The position numbers and the translations under genes are program-made. The notes beneath the pieces are model-generated. The model made no database searches. It was given only the letters and a program-made list of their open reading frames with translations, and was not told the DNA's origin. Positions 13,833 to 28,050 of a stretch of 64,000 bases of DNA are shown here, in pieces (the first letter of the stretch is position 1; every line of letters begins with the position of its first letter). This DNA is from Atrichornis clamosus (taxonomy: Eukaryota > Chordata > Aves > Passeriformes > Menuridae), in contig WBMZ01003276.1 in NCBI GenBank assembly GCA_013400975.1, forward strand, positions 105,153 through 169,152. The letters run 5' to 3'.

Positions 13833-13898
13833 AGAAGAAGAAAAGAGAGGTGCAGAAGAAGAAGAAGAAGAAAAACGAGAAGGAGAAGAAGAAGAACA
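13833..13898 (+). repeat. (GAA)n-rich purine repeat, imperfect
   Basis: GAA triplets with a few interruptions. It produces short Glu/Lys-rich open frames in all three forward phases, which is a composition effect. Confidence 0.9.
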
Positions 13899-16569
13899 AA
13901 GTTATCACAGACATCATGGGAGAAGGAAGCCAACAACAACAAAAAAAAAGCATGAGGCTGCTAGCTTGGGAGAAAGTCCATTTTAACCTCATTAATTTAG
14001 GGATGAAAATTTTCAGCTGCTGGCAATGCTCCTAGCACCTGAAGCAATCCAGGTAGTAATTTCAGCTGGGCATCACAGCATCTTTAGTCAGATACTGGTG
14101 TTCCTTATAGAATCAATTTCTGTTTAAGTATTTTCACAGCTTTTTCCTACGTTAACCTGTGATACATATCATTTAACCTAGAGATGTTCTGTGGCTTGTG
14201 TTCTGTTGTGGTTCCAAGGGCCAAGCCAGGCAAATCAAAGAAATTAGGCTCCCATTAGTGAAGGGCCAATGCCTCTGTGTGTCTGTATACAGGTACACCC
14301 CAAAAATTAGTGATGTTATTGTTCCTGCATGGACAAACTCAGAAGATAAATTTAGACATGACCTCCCATGTGTCTGTCAGAAGTGCCATGTTGTTGTCAG
14401 ACACAAGATGAAACCTGGGCACTCACACATGTGCTAGAAGGGAACACGGAGCACATGGATGCATAACATCTTCCCTTCATTAGTGTCTCATGGAATAATA
14501 CATTTGGAGACCACATATCCACTGGGGTGCTGCTTTTGCTAAACTTCAACTTTGTCTTTAAGGCACTTAGTTAAAAGTATTTTCATATCTTTTTTTTTTT
14601 TTTAATTTGTTCACTTCCCTCTCCTTTCTCCTAGGCGAACTGTCAGGTTGCACCACTCCAGAACAGCATCACTTATCTGTCATCTTTCTTTCTGAGGATA
14701 CTTTTCTTTCAGGATACTTTAGAAAGCTGGTGGTTTGCTGCACTGTTGTCATGGACTGTAAGAGGTGATATTCCTTTATTTTGTTTGGGTATCTGCTACC
14801 ATCAAAAGAGAAAAGTGTGGCAAACTTTGTGTTCCAAAACCATCATACTCACTAATCAGCTAACACAAACCAATTATACAATAGGTGAAAGACATGGGCT
14901 TGCATGTTAAAATCTGCATTTTTCTGCCTTCTTTATTTCCTATCAATCCACTGTGACAATGGGTTTATTTTGCAGGAAAATATGCAAATACCTTAATCTG
15001 GTAGAACAGTTTGACAGTCTGAATGTGAATCTCTTCATGATATGTTGACAAACACTGGTTTAAGAGGACCAGTACCAGGAAGATGATACATTTCTGAGTG
15101 CACAATCAGAATCTCTGCAGAAAAAATGTGTAGCCCTTTGGAAAAAAAAAAAAAAGGACGAGTACTGAGAAACCATCTCTATAAATAATAAATTTTCATC
15201 TTGTCTGAAATACAATGTATTAGCAAATGAGTAGGTGAAGGAATTTGGGATCTTTTGCTGCTTTCTTTCAGCATCCACATAATGAAAAAGCCCACCACTT
15301 TTTGGAAAGTCTGTTGTCTCTGTTTTGTTTTATACATTAACTATATAGCATCAACTGTTGGAGCAATAGTTCTAAAATATTCCTGCAAATGTTGAAAATG
15401 TAACTGTGGAGACTTTTTGATTTTTTTTTTCCCCAACATCCTAATTTCAAGAGTGATTTAAGAACTGATTGGCATTTGGCAAAAAATGAATGATAATGAA
15501 CTCATTTCAATAGAGATGGACCAGATACCATGCCGGCTGTCGAAACTTTTCAAAGCTGGTTTCTCTCCAGTAAATGTGATCCTGCAGGCTCTGTCCATCT
15601 GCCTACAAGAAAAGAGACATTCGCATTCTACAGGAAATACTGCTGAGAAAATACCAGTGAGGATTATCGATTTTGTGATCTCTTGTCATTCTCAGCAAGG
15701 AAACTGGACGACAATAAACACCACAGCAAAGCAACAGTGCTGAGCATCTTCGCTTTCCCTTTCCCCCATTTTTTTCTGTTTTTTTTTTTTTCCTTTTTCT
15801 TTTCCTTTTTACATCAGTGGGTAACAAGCATTCTTCAGTATATTTGCCAGGCAGAGGAGTAGCAGCTCAAGTAGGTCTGAGCCCTCTCCACAGCAGGGAT
15901 GCTCAGGGGTGACCTGAAGCTGTTGCTTACAAGGATGGTTTGATTCTGGCCTCACCCTAATTTTTGCTGGTGCAAACTGAGTCACAGACACCACATTAAA
16001 CAGCTGAAGTGAAAAACTACACCAGCTGTTAGGCTTCTCCTGTTGCATGAAATTGAAATAGCTCTGAGATTTAAGGAAAATAGCATGAATTCACCCCAGA
16101 CGTGACATCTGTGGGACAGGCTATTCCTCACCCAGTGCTCACCAGCCCACCACGTTTAAGTCGGGGGTGGCCAATGCTGATGGAAGAGTGGCCAGCCAAT
16201 GCCTCCCTGCAGGTGGAAGGGTCAGCACAGGTGCCCCAGCCCCCAGTCCTGTGGGCAGGTCAACTCGCAATGATAATTTCGCACTTATTTCATTCCTCCT
16301 CCAAAGTCTGTCACATTTCTCTCTTCCCCCCATCTCCCTCCCACCAAGAGATAGTTTCTGTGTATCCCTCGGGTGTTTTCTGCTGCTGCCAATGTACCCC
16401 ATCCTGGTGTCCCCTGCAGACCCTCCCCAGCCTCTCTCTGTGTCTTTGTTTACGAAGGTGGCTCTCAAATGCGGTGCCTGTAGGCTCACCTTTGCACAGC
16501 ATCACTGCTAAATTTTTAATCAGTGGTAGTAAAACAAAGGCAAGAAAAAACTCACAGTACTTAACAAAT

Positions 16570-16592
16570 GGCATGTGGCTAAGCCACATGCC
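16570..16592. repeat. Perfect inverted repeat, 11-bp arms, 1-nt centre
   Basis: GGCATGTGGCT at 16570-16580 and AGCCACATGCC at 16582-16592 are exact reverse complements separated by a single A. No flanking repeat family is recognised. It could be a dyad-symmetric protein site or a chance palindrome. Confidence 0.9.
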
Positions 16593-18502
16593 TTATCCCA
16601 GTTTACCTACATAAGCAGGGTGTTAAGCACCAATCCTACAAACCTTTTAGCATCCCGGGAGGTTTTGCTCTGATTCATGGAACTGCAGTCATGCAACTAT
16701 CATTAATGTAATGTGATGTTATGGTTGCACATGGCCAAAACATAAGAGAAAGGAAGTACTTCTGCATTTCATGCCGAATTCTCTGCTACATCAGTTGTTA
16801 ATTAAAAAACTTGGCTCGCTTCTGTCCCTTCACACAATCAGAATGATGTAAATAAGAACCTTATCCAAAGGCTTTTAAAATTCATTTTAAAAAAGGCTGG
16901 CTACAATATTTATACAATATTTGCAGCTCAGCAGAATGAAGCAGGAAATAACTAAGTCTTCAGCTTCCCAGTTGCAAGACACAGCTTAGATTCTGCTCGT
17001 TGCAGTGAAGGTATGAGCAGGCTCCTGTGCTTGCGAGGCAGAAGGCTCACACCTGCCTTGGTGTGGAGCACTTGTTACCAGCCACTGCAAGAGGCAGCAA
17101 CCTGTGTACTCAGGGTTGTGGGCTGATTCATCTGGGCAAAGTCAGTGAGCCCAATTCCGTTAATTATGCACAAGGAAGGATGTTTCTGGAAGTTGAGTAA
17201 TACCCCAGACCTCAGCACACCCGACTTATAGTTATTCTTCAGCCAGTGTGGCCCTGAGTCATGTCTTGAACAGGCAATGCTAATGGGAGGTTGAATTTGT
17301 AGCACAGAAGCCAGAGTCCCTCTCTTTACTCCTAGTTAATTCCCAAGAGTACAGAAGTGAGACCCTACCTCTTCAATCTCTATGTTTTTCTCCAAATGCT
17401 TTATCACTATGAAACTCTCCGATTGGTGTGAAAGATAGCGATAAAGGAGTTCAAGTCAAACAGCAGTTTTTGAAATGAAAGTCATGATGCTAAAAACACC
17501 TGTTACAACCAAAAAGCTAGGGTGTAAGAGGCATGATTTATTACATATATTATGGTAGCCCCACAAGAACTGAGCAAAGATTTTGCCCTTTTTGTGCTTT
17601 ATTCACACGTGGGCATGTTAAAAGGCATCGAAGACATATTGTGTGTCCCAAAGGATTAACTCAGCTCTTACTAACACTTTCATTCCTGTGTTCCTACAGC
17701 TAAGGCATACATGGAAAAAGCATTCACAGGCTTTATTTCACCACCCCTTTGAGGGGCAATATCTGCTCATGAGCTTTTCAAAGTGTGTGTTTAACACAGG
17801 AGAAAAGCATAGCACCCTCCCAGAAAAAATAGTTAAGCTTCTCATCACAGTAAATTGTCAGCCCTTGTCACAAAGGGCACAGAGCTCTGCAGGAGATGAG
17901 CACTCATGAAGTGTTATCCATCCCTGTCCTGAGACCTCAAGGGAAAAACAATGCACTTTGTGGTGTAAATGAGCAGTATCAGAAAGGACACCAGCGGAGA
18001 AGGTGTTTCTGGGATGCTGACTCCCAGTGCCGAGGACTGGTTCCCCCATCTCAGGGCCTGCATCATCCTCACCCTTTCACCACCCATCACCTCACATTTC
18101 TAGCATGGGAAATGAAGTAGTCATTAACGGGAGTGCCGATAGGAAGCCTGCTAAGAAATATTTTCGCAATTAAGACAGGAGGGAATATAGTATCCTTTTT
18201 TTTTTTTCCAGGAAAACCTATTTCCTCATTTCTTTTCCATCCAAGCATAAGCTGGCATTTTTTTGCCATCTTGAGAGCAAGCCAGAGCCATCACTGGAGA
18301 CAGAGAGAGGAATTGTTATAGTGTGGATTCATTAAACTCATCTCAGTCCATCTCTTTTTTTTTTTTTTTTGGTATTAAAGGAGTATGGAGTAAAGCAGGG
18401 CAGAACGAAGTGTTCTGGAAAACTGATAATCAAATGGCCTAAAGCTAATGTTTACTTTTCTGAATGTTTTACAGCAGCATTACTTGGAGATGTATTAAAA
18501 AC

Positions 18503-18534
18503 AGGGAGCGAGAGGGAGGGAGAGAGGGAGGGAG
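18503..18534 (+). repeat. GA/GGGA simple repeat
   Basis: A short run of AGGG/AGAG units, purine-only on the plus strand apart from one C near its left end. Confidence 0.85.
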
Positions 18535-19947
18535 CCTAATAATAGCCTTCCAGTTACAGAAATAGAGAAGCAGCATAGATATGATAATTGAATTTGGTTT
18601 GGATGGGTGATAATCCGCCTTTATGCTACAGCTGTAGTTCTCAGATTTGAGCCTTGCTGGTGGCAGGTGTTGGGCAGCCTCCCTGGCCACGGGAAGGCTA
18701 CAGCACCGTGCACTCCTGCATGCCTGCCATTCCTCTTCCTCCATACCCCCCATTTCTCTCCTGGTGTGTGCAGGCAAGAGGCTGCAGGGTCATGGGGTTT
18801 GCATGTGTGGCTTTTTTATCTCTGCATTTGTGGGAGTTGTCCTGAAGGTGACCCAGAGCCTCCCTTCCCCATCTGGCCAGGAAAAGTCACCAGTGAATCT
18901 GAAGGGGAGCTCCTTTCCCCCCCAGCAAACTCCACGCTCAACCATTCTGTGTTTCTCTTCCACCCTAAATTATTCAGCTCCACACTTGGGGAGCTGACAC
19001 TGCTAGTAAACTGAGGAGTTACATATTTTTGGTTGCACTTGGAGATTAAGTGCCACTTGAGTTATAGTGTCTAGGTTCCCAAATATTTGTGTAATTTTAG
19101 ATCATGAATTCCCATTCCTGACTATGTTTAGTATCAATATTTATTCACACATCTCTCTCTGTTAGATCCCATGGAAGAAACCGGGCAGGGGAATTGGGGA
19201 GGTGCCTCTAAACTGTCTCTGTCACAGGCTTGGGTCCCCTTGCTGCTTCGCTTCCTGAAGCAAACTCCAGCCTCTCTTTGCCTGCTCTGTCATGGAAAAT
19301 GTGGGGTGGAAAGCCATGGATAGAATAACTGGGCTGCAGTGGGTGGATAACAGGGCCACCCACTTTCACAAGATGACTTTAAAGATTTTGTGCCAGACAC
19401 TTGGGGTTGTCTGCATGCTGCTGTCACACTAGCAAGAGGAGTGGGAGAAGGGTAAAGAGACCAAAGAAGAAGAAAAGTCAAAACATCCTTCCTGGGTGGT
19501 GGGAAGTCTCTCTGTCACCCCAGTGCCTTCCGTCCTCCTAATATGATCCTCCAAGAAACTTTATCAGTCTCATTTGTTCTCTTTGTTTGTTCAGAAGCAA
19601 AAGCACTTCTGAAGAAAAAACATTAATTAATTTCCTCTTTATGAGAAGATGTGAGAATATTTTGGTTTCTGCAGGCACTGAATTAAAATCTGGCTGCACA
19701 AGAGTTTGCATTTTTAATGAAGCTGTTTTGCAGGTCACCAAAATTGTTCCCCATTCAGCCACTCTCATCATCTGGGTCATTATGACAGATAGCCACAGCT
19801 GATGCCTGGATCCAACTCCCACAGTCCTCAGCTGGCACTCGAATGCCATTCGAATGATAACGAAAAGCACGGTGACTGCTAGAGCACCTTTTCTCCAGCT
19901 ATCTCAGAAGACCTATATAGCTGTGATTAAATTAGCCTTGTAAGTCA

Positions 19948-20062
19948 GTGTGAGGTGGATAGGTAATATGCAAGTTCTGCAGGTGAGAAAACAGAAGCAT
20001 GAAACAGTGTGCTGCTTCAACTTTGCAGCCAGAGAGCCCAGGTGACGAATGAGGACCTGGGC
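19948..20062 (-). mobile_element. Probable MIR-type SINE relic
   Basis: GTGAGGTGGATAGGTAATAT, then GCAGGTGAGAAAACAGAAGC and GCCAGAGAGCCCAGGTGAC lie in the order of the reverse-complement MIR core (GAGGTAGGTA, CAGATGAGGAAACTGAGGC, GGCAGAGCC). It is more diverged than the copies at 5.7 and 58.9 kb. Confidence 0.45.
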
Positions 20063-23052
20063 TATGGGGCTCAGCAACCCAGCTCAACTGAAAGCCAGTT
20101 CTGCAATTTACAGGGAAATTAACCATGCTTATCCCAGTTTCTGAAGTATTTTAGATGAGGACATGCTTGGCACACAAGACTTTCTGATTGCGCTGTTCAT
20201 GCTGCGCCCCTCAGTGAGAGTTCTCACTGTCCTTAGTGCATCCGTGTCAGCTCAGCCCTCCAGTTTCCTTTTTTTTCCCCTACACAATAAAAACCTACTT
20301 ATCACCCAAAGTGTGTAGTTGGACTTGGTAGGGCAAAGTTTTGGAGAGATAAATGTCAGTGCAATGCTATTTGCTCGTACTGCTCATTAATTGCTAGCTA
20401 GACAAGAAATACTCACTGTATCCTAAGAGCAGATATCTGTGACTATACCACAGTCAAAGATAGGATGGAAAATGCAAGACATATCTACGAGCACTTCTTC
20501 CAGTACTCAGAAAATGTCAGACTCTTTCCTGTCCAAATTCCAGCTTTACATTCCCGAAAGAGAACAAAAAAATGGTAATACATTTTCTCCAAAACGGTGC
20601 CTAGCAATATAAAGTCAAAGCCATCCCTTTCAGTCTCTGGCTTTGATGGATGTCTTTGGATTCTGAAAAGGATATGGTAGATGCCTTATTAGAATAATAT
20701 TCCAGTGTCTTGACAAGTAGCTTCAGATTTATATCACAGCTTTCGTTTTTATGCCAACAGCTATGTAACACCAAAGGACCGCAAAAGACATAATGCACTG
20801 TTATGATTTTTAGTTTTTTACTTTTTTTATTTTTATGGAAAGATTGTTATAATCCAAGAACCCTTGTTTTGCCTTTCCTGTTGTTTTTTGGCACCTTTGT
20901 CACTTAACATTCTTCCCTTTGCAGTTGTTCCCCATAGTGAACAAAAGCAGAGGAAAAAATGGTGCAAAAAGTTTCTATGCAGGTTTTCAATTTGGGAACC
21001 ACTGACTTGACCAAGTCCCCTGTGATCCCTGGACTCAGACAGCTAACTGATTAATTGGAAAAAAAACTGTGGTAGAGGTAGTGGGGGGAGGAATACTTTA
21101 AGAGCTCTTAATATCCAGAATTTATGGCAATGTTAAACATGGAAATATTTCAGTTAAGGTATATCTGGATTTACTGTCAAACTTTCAATTTCTGTGTGTT
21201 TAGCCCAGTACATCTGAAATGATGTGTCATTCATGACCACTGGCAGGAATCACCACATGCCACTCCCATGAACATTTTCACTGCCCACTCGGAAGGATGA
21301 GTGAATCACCCAAGCAAATACCAACTTTGAAGGAAGTGAGGTGAAAATCTTATTTCAGTGATCCCATCCCTTTTTCTTCTACTCTTCCTGCTTCTCTAAG
21401 AAAACTACAAGCCTCTTTGGAAAGATTGTGAGCTACCAAAAATGCTTATGGGTGTATAGTTCTGGCCGGCAGAAGACAAAACCCAAGCTGTGCCCCTGCC
21501 TGGGCAGATGGGCCACTTCATCAGAAGTGAGAGAACACACCAAAATCTCTCCTGTCTGGGTAGAAGATATCAAACAGCAGAAGCTTCCCACTCTTCACAG
21601 TGGAAGACCACCCCAGATATCCTGTGAACTAATAACAGAAACAGTAAGAAAATATGTGTTACAGACAAGAGAGAAAACGCCATAAAACATGGGAATAAAC
21701 AGGCTCCATCCTCCATTTCCCTTCTCTCAGGATACACACATCCTCACCCAGGAGACTTCTTACACTCTAGTTTATTGGAATACTCACCAAAAAAGTATTC
21801 CCAGCATTGCCCCTCAAGCCTCTGCAGTTGTTTTTCTCCCAGAAAGGGACCGTGTTATTGGTTTTTAATCTTTACGGGAATAATTATTTTTTGAAAGGGA
21901 ATCCAGTGTTCAAGTACAGAAACAAATTAAGGTCCGAGAGAAGCACCTAGCTTTATGTAAGTGTTTAGTCTCTCCTTGTGAAGTGGCTGGTTCTGCATGA
22001 ATTACCATTAATAATAAAACATATGTAAGATAGTGACATTCGGCGCACATGTTCTTAGTCCCCCATTAAGCTGTGTTCCCTAAAAAGGTTTCCAGGTTTA
22101 TTTAAACATGCAGGAAAGAATTTAATATGAAACAGAAATAAGATGTAATAGAATTATGTCAAAACACCTGAGGGAATTTTGGGTACCTTTAAGGAATGAG
22201 CTCTGAAGTGATTCATAGCTAAGGCAAGAGATAATTGAGAAAAAGAAAAAAAATAAAGGGAAAAATGAGTTAATTCTTCCACAGCTATGAAATGCTGTAG
22301 TTCACAGACTTATCAGGAGTCTTGCCTCAGTATAAGCATTATTTTACTTTCTGATGCTGAAAATTAGTGTAGTGATCTTGCTAGCACTTTTGCATGCACT
22401 TAGCATAAGCACAAGACAAGCTCCCTGGGGTCTGCCAATGTGAGTGGAGTTAACACATAATATGAGTATTCAGAGGCTTGGATGTTATTCTACAGCTTCT
22501 GGAGATAAATGTGTGATTTAGTCGCAGGCTAAATTACAAATCTCATTACATCATCCTTGAACATTTTAGATTGTAGAATTGCATCAGATCCTGTAATGGG
22601 ATAAAAACTTTACCCTCTACAATTTGTGGAAGTTTTGACACAAAACAGACATTCTGATTAGTACCAAAAGGGCCAAGGCATAGGGCACAGAAGTTTGACT
22701 CATTTGCATCTTAATGTAGTTATAGACTTGATGTAAGATATTCCTATTTAAATTAATATTTTCCGTGCCAGTTCAGCAGTATCAGCACACTGCTAATGAT
22801 CTCAATATCCATTAAGATCAGTTCAAATGCACCTCAGTGTAGCTTTCTTACTCTATACTCCTGACGGCATTTTTTAAACTGATCTGTAGCTTATTATTTT
22901 TATTATTCACAAATGTCACAAGCCTTTTCTCTCCATTTTGGGATTGTTCTTCTCCTATTTTAGGTCTTTTCCTTTCTTCTAATGTTGCTTTGGGAAAGCT
23001 CTGGGGATATATAAAGCAAAATAGACAGATGCCTTCACCTACCAGATTGTTG
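20063..23052. other. Intergenic, nothing recognised
   Basis: Unique AT-rich sequence, with an octamer ATTTGCAT at 22702-22709 and no coding signal. Confidence 0.65.
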
Positions 23053-23170
23053 TGAATAATAATAATCACCTCTTATATATCCCTTTTCATTTTCAAAGCA
23101 CTTTGCAGCAATTAGCTAATTTGCCTTTACAACAATCTCTGATAGATAGGTAGAGGTATTTGCACAGTGG
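23053..23170 (-). mobile_element. Ancient MIR/L2-type relic
   Basis: AATAATAATCACCTCTTATA, then TTTTCATTTTCAAAGCACTT and GATAGATAGGTAGAGGTATT follow the reverse complement of the L2/MIR-type 3' tail (triplet repeat, TATATAGCGCTTTTCAT, CAAAGCGCTTTACA, GAGGTAGGTA). It is an old, diverged copy on the minus strand. It abuts the TTTA microsatellite starting at 23172. Confidence 0.65.
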
Positions 23171-23171
23171 C

Positions 23172-23198
23172 TATTTATTTATTTATTTATTTATTTTA
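23172..23198 (+). repeat. (TATT)n microsatellite
   Basis: About six and a half perfect TATT units, immediately to the right of the MIR/L2 relic at 23053-23170. Confidence 0.95.
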
Positions 23199-26100
23199 TC
23201 CTGCATAAAATTGTAGGGGGTTTGTTGGTGGGTTTTTTTTTTTTAGTTTTCCTCTCTTTTTTCTTCTTGCTTTGCTGGATATTTTTGCTGCCCTTCTTTT
23301 TCTGAAAGGTAAATTTCTGTGGGATTGTTATGCCCATTAGCACTCCTAATCACTGAACCTAATTAGACTCTCACAGAAATGAAAGCACACACCAGCAAGA
23401 GATGAACAACAATTTCCTTCAAGAATATGAGCCATATCTCTACGGCAGCCAGATATGGCTGGAGAACTGGAAGCCGTATCTGAGCCACATTTAAGGCTGC
23501 TGGTTCAGATGCCACCAAGGAAGATGACTGTGGTACATCTATTCCTATGCAAAACACTTGCACGGTCCAACTTGCTGCAGGCATTGACCGACAGAGTATG
23601 TGAAGTAAGAAATGAAAAAATCTCCTCTTTTGGAAAAAAAAAACCCCACTAAAAATGCCAGAAAATCTGATGTTGAAGCTGCAAATCTATTATGGATTTG
23701 GACATCTATTTTGGTCTATAGAAAAATGTGCACAAGCAGGGTCTCAGTGATTTCTACAGCCCAGTTCCCCAAAGAGAAAACTCTTAAATAAGTAGAGCAG
23801 GCCAGACAATTTGATCCCTCTTGCCCCACATTTTCTATTTAGTGCACACTATATTAAGTCTGTACCTCAAAACACTACCTTGGCCCTTTGGTGGAGTGAA
23901 CCTGGTGTACTCTAGTCTGAAGTAGAGGTTACCACAGCTTGTTCTGGCATGATGGAGGGTGTCAGCAGTCTCCTACAAGCTCCTCCACAGCCCATGGGAG
24001 AAGGGTTCTGCCAGCATGACTTGTCCCACATCCCGCTGCAGGAAGGGACAGCACTCTGCATGCCACTCATGTCAGGATGACCTTGGACACCCCTGTCCTA
24101 ACACCAGTCCATAGGCAGCATAGTGACGACCAGCCACTCCTACAGTGCTTGTGCCACTGCCAACCCTTTTGCCACTGCTTCACAGCCTTTTCCTTGCCTA
24201 TTCTCATCCCTGAATAACTCTTTTCCATAACAACTCTTATCTTCTGTGCATCAGAAGAGACAATTTAAAACTTTCTCCAGAACAGGGCAAGGAACTGGTA
24301 TGAATACTAACACCAGACACAGTTGTTGAGGAAAATGTCTTTAATATGTCTTTTACAACCGGCAGTGCTAATGGATTTTGTAGTGACAAAGCTGCAGTGA
24401 AGGTTTTACTGGCAAATCCTAACTTACATGAAAAAGAGCAAGGAAGCCCCCACTGTACTATTCCTGAAGTGTTAATGCAACAGGGATCCCCTGTACTTTG
24501 TGATAATTGAACCATAAAATAGTTCAGCTTTATCTATAAACTCTCCAGCGCAATGCTTTGAGTGTATAACCGTTTACATTATTCCCAGAAAATTAGGTCA
24601 GCTTTTCACAGAGAAAATGTCAAATTAAAAAAAAAAAAATAGAAGAAGAAATAATGAGTGGAAAAAAAGGAAAGAAGAGTTTCCTCTAAAAGAACTTTTC
24701 CACCCCAGATTGGAAAATGTCACCATATCCTCCCAACAGCATCAGCCCCACTTGCGAGCCAGGGAGGGAGCAGGGGCCGAGGAACAGTGGGCAGCATCCG
24801 CACTCGGCTCCTTTGAGCTGGAACACAGCTGTGTTATGGCTGTGTCATCATTGCAAGCGAATTAAAAGAAATGGAAACATTAACTCTGTGGAATCTTTTC
24901 AGAAGCTGGTGGTGACTAAACCAGGAGGCGCTAACAAAGGAAAGCTTTCAGCAAGTGTTTGGCATTTGAAGTGCAGCACGGTCTTTCCATTAGGCTGTTG
25001 TGAGGGTTAAAATTAATCCGCATTGTAAGGGAAGCAGGCCGTACAATGGATGTTTGTTGTGGAAAAAGGCACCTGGAGATGTGTTGTGTTGTCAGAAGGC
25101 TTAAATAGTTTCATTCCAAAATTTCACTGCCTAATAAAAGAACTACAAGAGTCTGGCAGGGAATATCCCTGAGATCCTGAGCATCTCTGTAAACCAACTG
25201 AAAACACTTGGAAAATGGTGGTGGCCCTGCCAGCAGACTTGCAAACTCAACCACAGGTTCAGTCTGGTACCCAGAAATGCAGATTGCACTCCTAAACCAC
25301 GGAATTCAGCTGGCAATCTGCTCCTTGCTGCACAGGAATGTCACCCAGTTTGGCCTTGAACCTCTGAGTACCTCTACCCCATTGGAGGGAGAAAGCATAT
25401 TTCTGGAGGAAAAGTGGTCAGGAGCGCAGGATGGTGCAACATTTGGTGACTCACCGTGGCACTTCCAACTTCCAAAAACATCCAGTGCACTTAAAATTTC
25501 CAAAATGTGCAGGCTGTCTGTGCTCTGAAATGGAAAACCTGAGGGATGCAGGAAAGGGAAGGAACATATTTGGAGCGATGCACATTACGCATTACCTGTA
25601 TTGGGGATACACGCTGTTCCTCTGCACTGCCAGGCTCTCTGGAAATAGGCCTCGTAGGGTGGATAGGAAAAAGACCCTGAATACACAGAAACGGGGCTAT
25701 TAGAAAATATCTGCAAAGATTTTGTGGACACAGGAAGGAGGAAGCTGGTGCTTGTGCAGATGTTGGCCACACACACACAGGGTTGCAGAGCTAGTGTCTG
25801 ATCTGATCCTGTGTTCCCTGGCTTCTCAAGCAGTTTTTTCCCTGGCCATTAGATTGCACTTATGGTCCATTTCTAGATGATGTTATGTCTAGGCTGCCTG
25901 TGTCTCCTTGCCCCAGCAGCACCACAAGGCAGCAGTTGCAGGACGACCATCACTGGGGCTCTCGGAGGGAGTGCAAGCACCTGCCCACAATGTGCTGTGG
26001 CTGGGCTGAGGCTTCCTGCCCGGCAGTCCATGTGTCCCCATCCTCTTCCCAGGAGGTCCCTCCCGCTATTTAGCAGCTCTGACAAAACTGGATATTGTAG

Positions 26101-27929
26101 CCATGGGATCACCAATGGCTTTGCTGTGCTGGAAAGGAGCTGGTGGTGGCAGAGGCGGTGCACTCAGGCAGCTACCACTGCGTGTTGCTATGGGCACTGA
26201 TGCAGAGGCGAAACACAGGCTAAGCCATCACTTGATTTTCTATTCAAGCAACTCTTGAGTACTAAAGGAATGGCCATCTGCCAGTGTTTATAATAGAAGG
26301 TCAGTATACACTGACATTCAGCAAATTGGTATTATATGCATTAGATCGGTGCTTTATGAGGTATTGCTCCATTTTGGAAATGGGCAAATTGACTGAAATT
26401 ATGACTAAAATTTTAGAGGTGCCAATCTGCAGCTGCAAGCGCACTGACAGTGCCCAAATACCCAGGCAAAGCAGCAGGTCCAGCTATTTAAGACACAGAA
26501 AGAGTGAAAGATAAGTGTGTGTGTGTGTGTGTGTGCTGCTAAGTTGCCTCTAGCACCAAACCCAATGCTCCAGCTCACTGCTGTCCCCAGCAGAAGGATC
26601 TTTACCTTGGGGATGGGCAGTGGCCCCAGCTCAGCTGATTGCAACCCCTATGTGCTGGCAGCAGGCAGACAGCTCTCGAAACAGGGCTATTATAAACTGC
26701 CCTCTGCAGGGGACTCTCCATCTGAGCCTGACAGCCCCAAACTGAGTCACAGTCCCTCCCACAGCCAGTACTTTCCCAGTGCTGTGCAGAATGCAGGAAG
26801 AGAGGAGAAGGAGTTTTCGTCTGCTAGTAGAGTTGGAAAGTCCATGGTGGCCAAAAAAGGCTGATTTTTTTTTCTCGGAGTCCAGCTTTTCTCTGGGAGA
26901 GCCAGGCAAGCTGGGCTGAGGCGATGTGGTCCCAGCACAGGCAGGTGCTGTGCCTGCATCCCATCATTCCTTACAGGCACAGCAGAGGTCTGCATCAGAC
27001 TCCCAGCTCCAGTACGTGGAACAGCTACTTAGTGATCCGCCTCCAGTGTTATGCCCCATTAACTTAAAGTTAGGCATGATTACTGATTATCTTTCCTTAT
27101 TTTGTATGCATGTGCCAGGCGAACAGCAAGAAATGAGAGGATTTCCTGTTCGCAGCCTGAGCAGGGTTTTGGGACATGGCTGTTTCACAGGCTGAAAGAG
27201 AGCTGGCATGTGGCACAAAGAATATGGTTCTGTCCCAAAAGCTGCCACAGATAGAAGTTTGAAAGGCACTGACGTGACACGAGTCAAGAGTTATGTTTGT
27301 CTGCCTTTCTCTCTCTACACCATGATGAATTGCATATTATTTCCTTCATTAGTTTTAGGCTTCAACCACTTTGCAGTGCAGACATGAATAAAAATACCAA
27401 GCGGTTTCAGTCTGGTGACGATTTTATTCACTGGTGCTACATGTCAGATAATAGTTGTATTCCACTTCTTTGCTCTGTGAGCTTTTCAAATATTTCACAG
27501 GCTGAGTCATTTATTAGGTATCCTCATGCAAAGTCCTCTGCTTCTTCCTCTGAAAGGTAATTGTTTAAGTGGATTAGTAGCTTTCCCTGAAGATGTGTAG
27601 GGAGTGGCATAAAAGAGCAACATGGCTGTGACACTCTTGTTCTGACCTCAGGAATATACCCAGAGGGTTGCTAAGATCATAGGCTGCTCCAATTATTGTC
27701 AAGGGAAATTAATATACCATTTTATTCCAGCTAATACTCATTGGTCAGGCCAGGGAATACATTGTGATACCAAATATTCCTCCAAAAAAACCCAAACCCT
27801 GCTGAAAATCTGACATTTTTAGTGGGTTTACTCTGCCAATTCTTCTATTCTTTGGAGAAATATTTTTCGTGTGCTGTTTCATATCATTGTGACTTCATAT
27901 TAATTAAGCACTCACCTCACCGTGGGTCT
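23199..27929. other. Intergenic, moderately GC-rich in places
   Basis: Segments at 24720-24820 and 25880-26210 are richer in GC and give overlapping short frames on both strands. None has a recognisable product or a splice context that persuades me. Confidence 0.6.
26515..26535 (+). repeat. (GT)n microsatellite
   Basis: An uninterrupted GT run of about ten and a half units. Confidence 0.95.
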
Positions 27930-28050
27930 CTGAAAGAGAAGTACAATAGAAGAAGATGCAGCCCCTGTCTCAAAGAGCTTGCAGCTGTAATGGGGTAAAT
28001 GCATTTTGCAGACAGACTGGAAAATAAGATAGGAGAATTCAAAGGCGAGA
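27930..28050. mobile_element. Possible ancient L2/MIR-family fragment
   Basis: GCAGCCCCTGTCTCAAAGAG, then CTTGCAGCTGTAATGGGG and CAGACAGACTGGAAAATAAG resemble a segment common to old L2/MIR-associated repeats (CCCTGCCCTCAAGGAGCTTA...GGGG...GACAGACA). The family and orientation are uncertain. Confidence 0.35.

Larger units (their letters stand above)
13899..19947. other. Intergenic, several homopolymer runs
   Basis: Contains A or T runs (about 14590-14605, 15138-15155, 15778-15792, 18198-18210, 18354-18371) and an octamer at 14982-14989. The 170-codon frame at 16102-16614 overlaps equally long frames on the other strand and is not convincing. Confidence 0.65.

Noticed and set aside
16102..16614. 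170-codon plus-strand frame
   Set aside because: Overlapping frames of 92-116 codons exist on the opposite strand and in another forward phase. There is no domain or splice context.
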